A DNA stretch of 64,000 nucleotides from positions 16,537,507 through 16,601,506 of the forward strand of contig NC_034015.1 in the NCBI RefSeq assembly GCF_000346465.2. The letters are read 5' to 3'. The stretch's first letter is position 1, and every line of letters begins with the position of its first letter. The notes under the pieces were generated by a model that was not told the DNA's origin, made no database searches, and saw nothing but the letters and a program-made list of their open reading frames with translations. Positions 59,612-64,000 of this stretch are shown here, one piece after another. Source of the stretch: Prunus persica. Lineage: Eukaryota > Streptophyta > Magnoliopsida > Rosales > Rosaceae. A program made the translations under genes and the position numbers.

Positions 59612-61447
59612 ATAAATAACCCTAAACAGGCTAATTTTCTATATTATGTATAATATTTGATCAATTCACCATTAATTCATTTGGGTCCCTATGAACCCCT
59701 ATCCATTCCAAATGATCCCATGCAAGAAAGAAGAAACTCAACCCAGTCAACCAAACTCATTAGAAATATTTCATTTCCAAATTTGAGTTGAATTTATTTT
59801 TTTCAAATATTGTTCAAGTATTATTATTTATTTATATTTGTAGATTCATTCATTGTTTGACTAGCAGGTTGCCCAATGACCAACCCTCTGATCGAGCTTA
59901 TTTCTGAATTAAATTTGTCTCGGGAAATAAATTTAGGTCGCGTGTCTGTCAAAGCACCCTATCTAGCTCTCTGCACTCTCTGCAATCTCAGCAAGAAAGG
60001 ACCAGCAGCTGATCATCAGAGATCGTTTCCTTTCCCGACTAAATTTTCCTGAAAAAGAGAAGAAAATTCAAAGTAAAATTATATTTTTTTATATTTTTTT
60101 GTTTGTTTCTGGCCTAGATGGATCATTACTTTATTACTTACACGCTGAAAAATAATATATTAAAATTTAATTAAATGGACGTACAATGAGTTTCAGGTGA
60201 TAACATTTTAATGCACGCATAGCCCTGCCGTGCACTGTGCACGAACTTGATTCACTGAGGCAGTATGCACCGTAGTTTGTGCACATAAAGTAGTTTTGTC
60301 CCCTATCCCTAACCCTACATAGTAGGATATATATTTTTTTCGGACAGAAAATATTTGGCTCTTTAAAATTGAGGAGTTATATTGTATAAATGTTTCAATG
60401 GATGGATGCGATAATCTATTTGTCGGACCAAAGAATTTCTCCTACTGATGACGCTATTCTTCTATTTGATTAATTACCATGTGTGTTTTAAATTAGCAAA
60501 AAATGGAAGGAAGAATTGCTGAGAAGGTTTGGACCAAGTCTTGGGGGAAGTAAAAGAAAAGAAAGGTAAACGATGATTTAGACCAAGCAAATGAAAGTAT
60601 AGAAGGGCTATATACTGTTGAATTTGAATTGGTACACACCACAGCACACGAGAAATATGTTGGGTCGAACCAACAGCCAGAGCACACGAGGCGCGCAGGG
60701 ACTGAATCCTCCATTGAAACAGACCACCTCACGTGACATAAAGACCACATCTTGTCATCGTTTCAGAAAAAATTCGGACACATTTTTTACTCATTACCCC
60801 CCGAACCGCAATATGATGCTTAATAAACTTAGGCCAGTGTTTATGCATGGAGGTGGAAAAAATAGAATGAAACGTCGAGTTACAAAAGAAACTTAGGTTT
60901 GTGTTTGAGTTAAACTGTCGGTTTTAGGTTTGGGTTTATGTTATCGCGATTTATATACAGTTACGTATCGATTTATAAAAGAAATTTAGGTTTGGCATTG
61001 CTTATTTGGGGTGATAAATGATTTTTTAAAAATTTTGGGAAGCCTAGCCCTTTTAGTAAACCATGAGAAAATCACTTATTGTTAAAAATTGATATGAGAG
61101 AAAGCAACTAATGAGATGCTTTCATTTTCTGATTATGTAGAAATCAGTTTTGAATATGCGCATTTTCTGATTATGTGGGAATCAGTATCAACAACATTTT
61201 TAACAAAAAGTTTACTAAAGGCCAAACTGCTTTATCTCACAATTAATTTCTCTCACAGTAAATTTGACATCGATTATTTTCACAGTACAGTAATGTCAAA
61301 TTGGCCCTAAGATAGATAAGTATTATTGGAGCACAATTTTTTTAAATTTATATTTTTCTATATTTAATCTTTTATTGTAATGAAAAAATATAAAAGGAAA
61401 AAACAACCATTAAATAAAGCCAAAGGATTTTTGGGAGAGTGAGAGTC

Positions 61448-61456
61448 TATAAAAGG
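61448..61456 (+). promoter_or_regulatory. TATA box of the DUF4408/DUF761 gene
   Basis: TATAAAAGG lies about 250 bp upstream of the start codon at 61700. Transcription would start near 61480, giving a leader of about 220 nt that is CT-rich (CTTCCTCCATTTCATTTCC), as is common for plant leaders. Confidence 0.6.
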
Positions 61457-61699
61457 CGAAAGCATGGTCGTGACAAACTGACAAGTGCTTCACTTCGTTC
61501 AATTCTTCCTCCATTTCATTTCCTCTGCAAACAATTTCCTCCCTAAGTTTTTTTTTCCCTTTCCCTCTGAACTTTCCCGGAAAATCAATCAACCCCAATG
61601 CCATAATACAAATTTTCAATTTTCTCTCACCGTTAATAATTAATTAATTGCACCTTCAGCATCCGCCGATCGCTTTCGTTTCTCTATCTCTCTGCGGAT

Positions 61700-62464
61700 A
61701 TGGAGGCGTGGGATTTCCACGACGTGAAAGCAGAGAAAGCGAGCGCGATGCGAAGGTACAATCGCCTCCGGAGCGTTGCGAAACTCTTTCGCTTCGCCGA
61801 GCTTGGCGCCGGCGTTGTCTTCGTCTCCTGGACCTTCTCTCGTCTCCCCATCGCACTCACTCTCTCGCGCGACTACTTCCGCCTCCTCTCCGGCGTTGTT
61901 TCGAGCCCCCTCTTCGTCTTCTTCCTCTGCCACGTCATCATCGCATCTCTCGTCCTCAAGTCCCGCCACGTCGCCTCGGCTCATAACCACGACGGCGCCG
62001 TCGAAGCCAAGCTCTGCGAGGAGCTCATCGAAAACGGCGGTGGAGTTGGCGGCAGCGGCAGCAGTTCGAAGTCTCAGTTTGGAGACGACGTCATTTCGGG
62101 CGTGAGGGAGGAGGAGGAGGTTGTGTACCAGGACAAGCAGATCGTTTCCGAGGTGAACTCGGCCAATCAGAAAGCGGACACTGACTCGTCCTCGGACTCG
62201 GAATCGGAGTTTCCGAAGATTATTCGGAGAACGAGGTCGGAGAAGTTCGAGAGAGAGCCGAAAACGGCGAAGCTACGGCGATCGGAGACCGAGATTGGCC
62301 GGAAATCCATGAATGCAGGCGAGGATTATCGGCAGGAAAATATGGAGGCGGAGGACAATCTGAGTAACGAGGAGTTTCAGCGCACCATAGAAGCTTTCAT
62401 AGAGAAGCAGTTGAAGTTTCGTCACCAGGAGTCTCTGGCCATTGTTCTTCCAAAGAAGAGCTAA
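61700..62464 (+). CDS. DUF4408/DUF761 membrane protein, intronless
   Basis: One exon of 254 residues, clearly more GC-rich than its surroundings. The N-terminal DUF4408-type region has two hydrophobic segments, LFRFAELGAGVVFVSWTF and LSGVVSSPLFVFFLCHVIIA, separated by a short basic loop. The middle is acidic and Ser-rich (DTDSSSDSESEFPKI) followed by basic RRTRSEKFERE. The C-terminus is the DUF761 motif: LSNEEFQRTIEAFIEKQLKF followed by RHQESLAIVLPKK. Proteins of this layout form a large plant family; some members respond to stress, but the molecular function is unknown. It has a recognisable TATA box upstream. A poly-A run and a GA repeat follow the stop codon by about 10 bp. Confidence 0.9.
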   Translation: MEAWDFHDVKAEKASAMRRYNRLRSVAKLFRFAELGAGVVFVSWTFSRLPIALTLSRDYFRLLSGVVSSPLFVFFLCHVIIASLVLKSRHVASAHNHDGAVEAKLCEELIENGGGVGGSGSSSKSQFGDDVISGVREEEEVVYQDKQIVSEVNSANQKADTDSSSDSESEFPKIIRRTRSEKFEREPKTAKLRRSETEIGRKSMNAGEDYRQENMEAEDNLSNEEFQRTIEAFIEKQLKFRHQESLAIVLPKKS

Positions 62465-64000
62465 TTTGAATTAGAAAAAAAAAAAAAAAAAAAAAAAAAG
62501 AGGAGAGAGAGAGAGAGAGAATTTAAATGTGGGTAAATTGGGCTACCTGATGTTATGTACAGTAATTTCTGGTAAAAATATTGGGTTCAAATAATCTTAC
62601 TACAATCCTTTTTGCTGAATTAATTTGTTTTGCGTTTTTCTATCCTAATGAATAACGCGATGATATGTAAGATAATTTTTTCACGTGTTATTAATTAAAG
62701 ATAGTAAAACAATACTATTTCCATTACATGTATGTTTTTTTAGTTAGATTGAGACTGTTTTGTTATCCTTGTTACATGTACTTTCTTTTTGATTGGATTG
62801 AGATAAGTCTGACGATGCAAGGAATTTGTTAATTAGGGAATTTATTCTGAAAATCTGAACATTATGCTGGTGCACCAAGTGGACTACATAATTGAGGAAA
62901 GGAACCAATATATTATACAATGTGATAATATGATATGTATTATTTGGTATTTTTCTGGTATTATTAAATGGTGGGAAAATAGAGCCTAGGAGGAATCGAA
63001 TTGAATTCCAACTTCCATAAAAAGAGTTGTATGCGTGTAAATATGCTTTTCTTACCTTTGATTGATACATGCAATTATAGAAAATTCAGTATTTTACTGG
63101 TAAAGAAGCCACTACGTTTGAAATTCAAATTTTTTTAAAAAAATAAATAATATTTGAAAATTCTCACTTGTTCAAAGCTCTAAAACATTGTGGTGGTTAA
63201 TTAATTAATGAACATAAAAATTAAGGTGGCTAAAAATCATCGATTCAACAAAAATTATAATTATGTAGTAATAGGTTTTGTTAGTTTGTTAGGACAGCGA
63301 GTCCGCTCTTTGCATTCAAATTCGAATCCTCATTTTCGTGAATTATATTAATTTAAAGTAGTATACACTATTATTTGTATATATAATCCTCATTACCACC
63401 AAGTGGCTTTTCGAACCGCAGCTAATACATAACCAACTTTGATTGTTGACAAGAAACACTCATTTTCAGAAAGAAAAAAAGTTCAATAGTTGATTCTAAT
63501 AGTAGGTATGTAATATGGTGTATAATTGATAATGTAATGATCACTCGCACCATTAAGCATTGCCCCACCCACCCAAGCAAATCATATTATTATTATTTTT
63601 AGAATGATCATATTCTTATTTACTGTTAAGTAACACAATTATATAGTGGATAAAACAGCAACAACCGCAAATGACCTATAAATATAGTAGTTTAGAGCAA
63701 TTGTTTTCTCCGAAAAGATTATGGGTTCAAGTCTTAGTATCCGTATAGTGTGTATAACATTAGCATATTATTGCACCTCTCAATAAAAAAAGTCTTCAAA
63801 AAATGAAAACAACACCAACCAACCATCATAAAGTTATAATGCAATAATTTTCCAAACCAAAGTGTACTTTCACTACCCCTGTGATCTCTAGACCGAAAGT
63901 CACATCTACTTTTTTTTTTTTTTTTTTTGTCGAGAGAGATTTTATTCTTTTTTAGTGAAGTGATTTTCGATTTCAACCTTACTTTCTTTCTTTTATGCAT
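62465..64000. other. Right-end spacer with repeats, no gene seen
   Basis: Begins with (A)24 and (GA)n (62475-62521), then a MITE copy (62617-62722). A possible SINE-like segment runs from 63270 to 63390, with a TAGTTTGTTAGGACAGCGAG start and an AAATTCGAATCCTC B box. A related GGGTTCAAGTCTTAG word occurs at 63722. A poly-T run lies at 63910-63928. The open frame at the right edge (63734-64000, minus) is lysine-rich low complexity and not convincing. Confidence 0.5.
62617..62722. mobile_element. Fold-back MITE, copy C (left arm degraded)
   Basis: The loop GATAATTTTTTCACGTG matches copy A, and the right arm (AAGATAGTAAAACAATACTATTTCC) matches copy B, while the left arm (GAATTAATTTGTTTTGCG...TGAATAACGCGATG) is more diverged. 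It is probably the oldest of the three. Confidence 0.65.

Larger units (their letters stand above)
55586..61447. other. Long repeat-rich spacer, no gene seen
   Basis: Nearly 5.9 kb without a convincing gene. It contains a local duplication around 56024-56252, a SINE-like element (56745-56865), a hAT-type MITE (57503-58092) and a fold-back MITE (59496-59611). A poly-A run lies at 56720-56739. The palindromic CGTGCACTGTGCACG occurs near 60231. The open frames at 58529-58873, 59204-59461 and 60618-60896 have no visible family, splice context or organised composition. Confidence 0.55.

Noticed and set aside
61640..62105. Large overlapping frames on both strands across the DUF4408/DUF761 gene
   Set aside because: The region is GC-rich, so stop codons are rare in every frame. 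Only the plus-strand frame from 61700 shows domain sequence.
62475..62500. Poly-A run after a stop codon as evidence that the DUF4408 gene is a retrocopy
   Set aside because: The gene has its own TATA box and leader, no visible target duplication, and intronless structure may be normal for this family; the A-run passes straight into a GA microsatellite.

Overview
This is nuclear DNA from a flowering plant, almost certainly a eudicot. Genes have many short GT-AG introns in AT-rich DNA, spacers carry MITE- and SINE-like repeats, and the proteins are plant-specific or organelle-targeted (PLS-type PPR proteins, plastid ERA GTPase, gamma carbonic anhydrase, DUF4408/DUF761). A woody rosid, perhaps Rosaceae, would fit, but nothing seen fixes the family. 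I rebuilt gene models by hand from GT-AG junctions and reading phase. Thirteen multi-exon or intronless models close without a frame error.

Left block (1-20.5 kb): the 5' part of phosphopantetheine adenylyltransferase (COAD, minus), an unresolved small gene (minus), a TMEM53/DUF829 hydrolase-like gene (minus), head-to-head with a chlorophyll dephytylase CLD1-like hydrolase (plus), an RFC3-like clamp-loader relative with a long disordered N-terminus (plus), RER1 (minus), a repeat-rich 3 kb spacer, and soluble inorganic pyrophosphatase (plus).

Right block (21.7-55.6 kb): mitochondrial gamma carbonic anhydrase (plus), a 4.4 kb spacer, an auxilin-like J-domain protein (plus), an intronless PPR gene (plus), a tail-anchored coiled-coil protein of unknown function (plus), plastid ERA GTPase (plus), endo-beta-mannanase of the MAN7 type (plus), a second intronless PPR gene (plus), and plastid lipid phosphate phosphatase epsilon (minus). 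From memory of Arabidopsis locus numbers, the left block is collinear with At2g18230-At2g18250 and the right block with At5g66450-At5g66510.

Right end (55.6-64 kb): mostly spacer. It holds a 590-bp hAT-type MITE with a perfect 8-bp target duplication, two copies of a fold-back MITE family (a third lies at 46.4 kb), a SINE-like element, and one intronless DUF4408/DUF761 gene. The genes are housekeeping functions (CoA synthesis, chlorophyll turnover, Golgi-ER retrieval, PPi hydrolysis, complex I, clathrin uncoating, organelle RNA and ribosome functions, cell-wall mannan, plastid lipids) and form no common pathway. No prokaryote-like cluster, virus or toxin gene was seen. The most unusual feature is an array of GC-rich palindromes near 14.5-15.3 kb.
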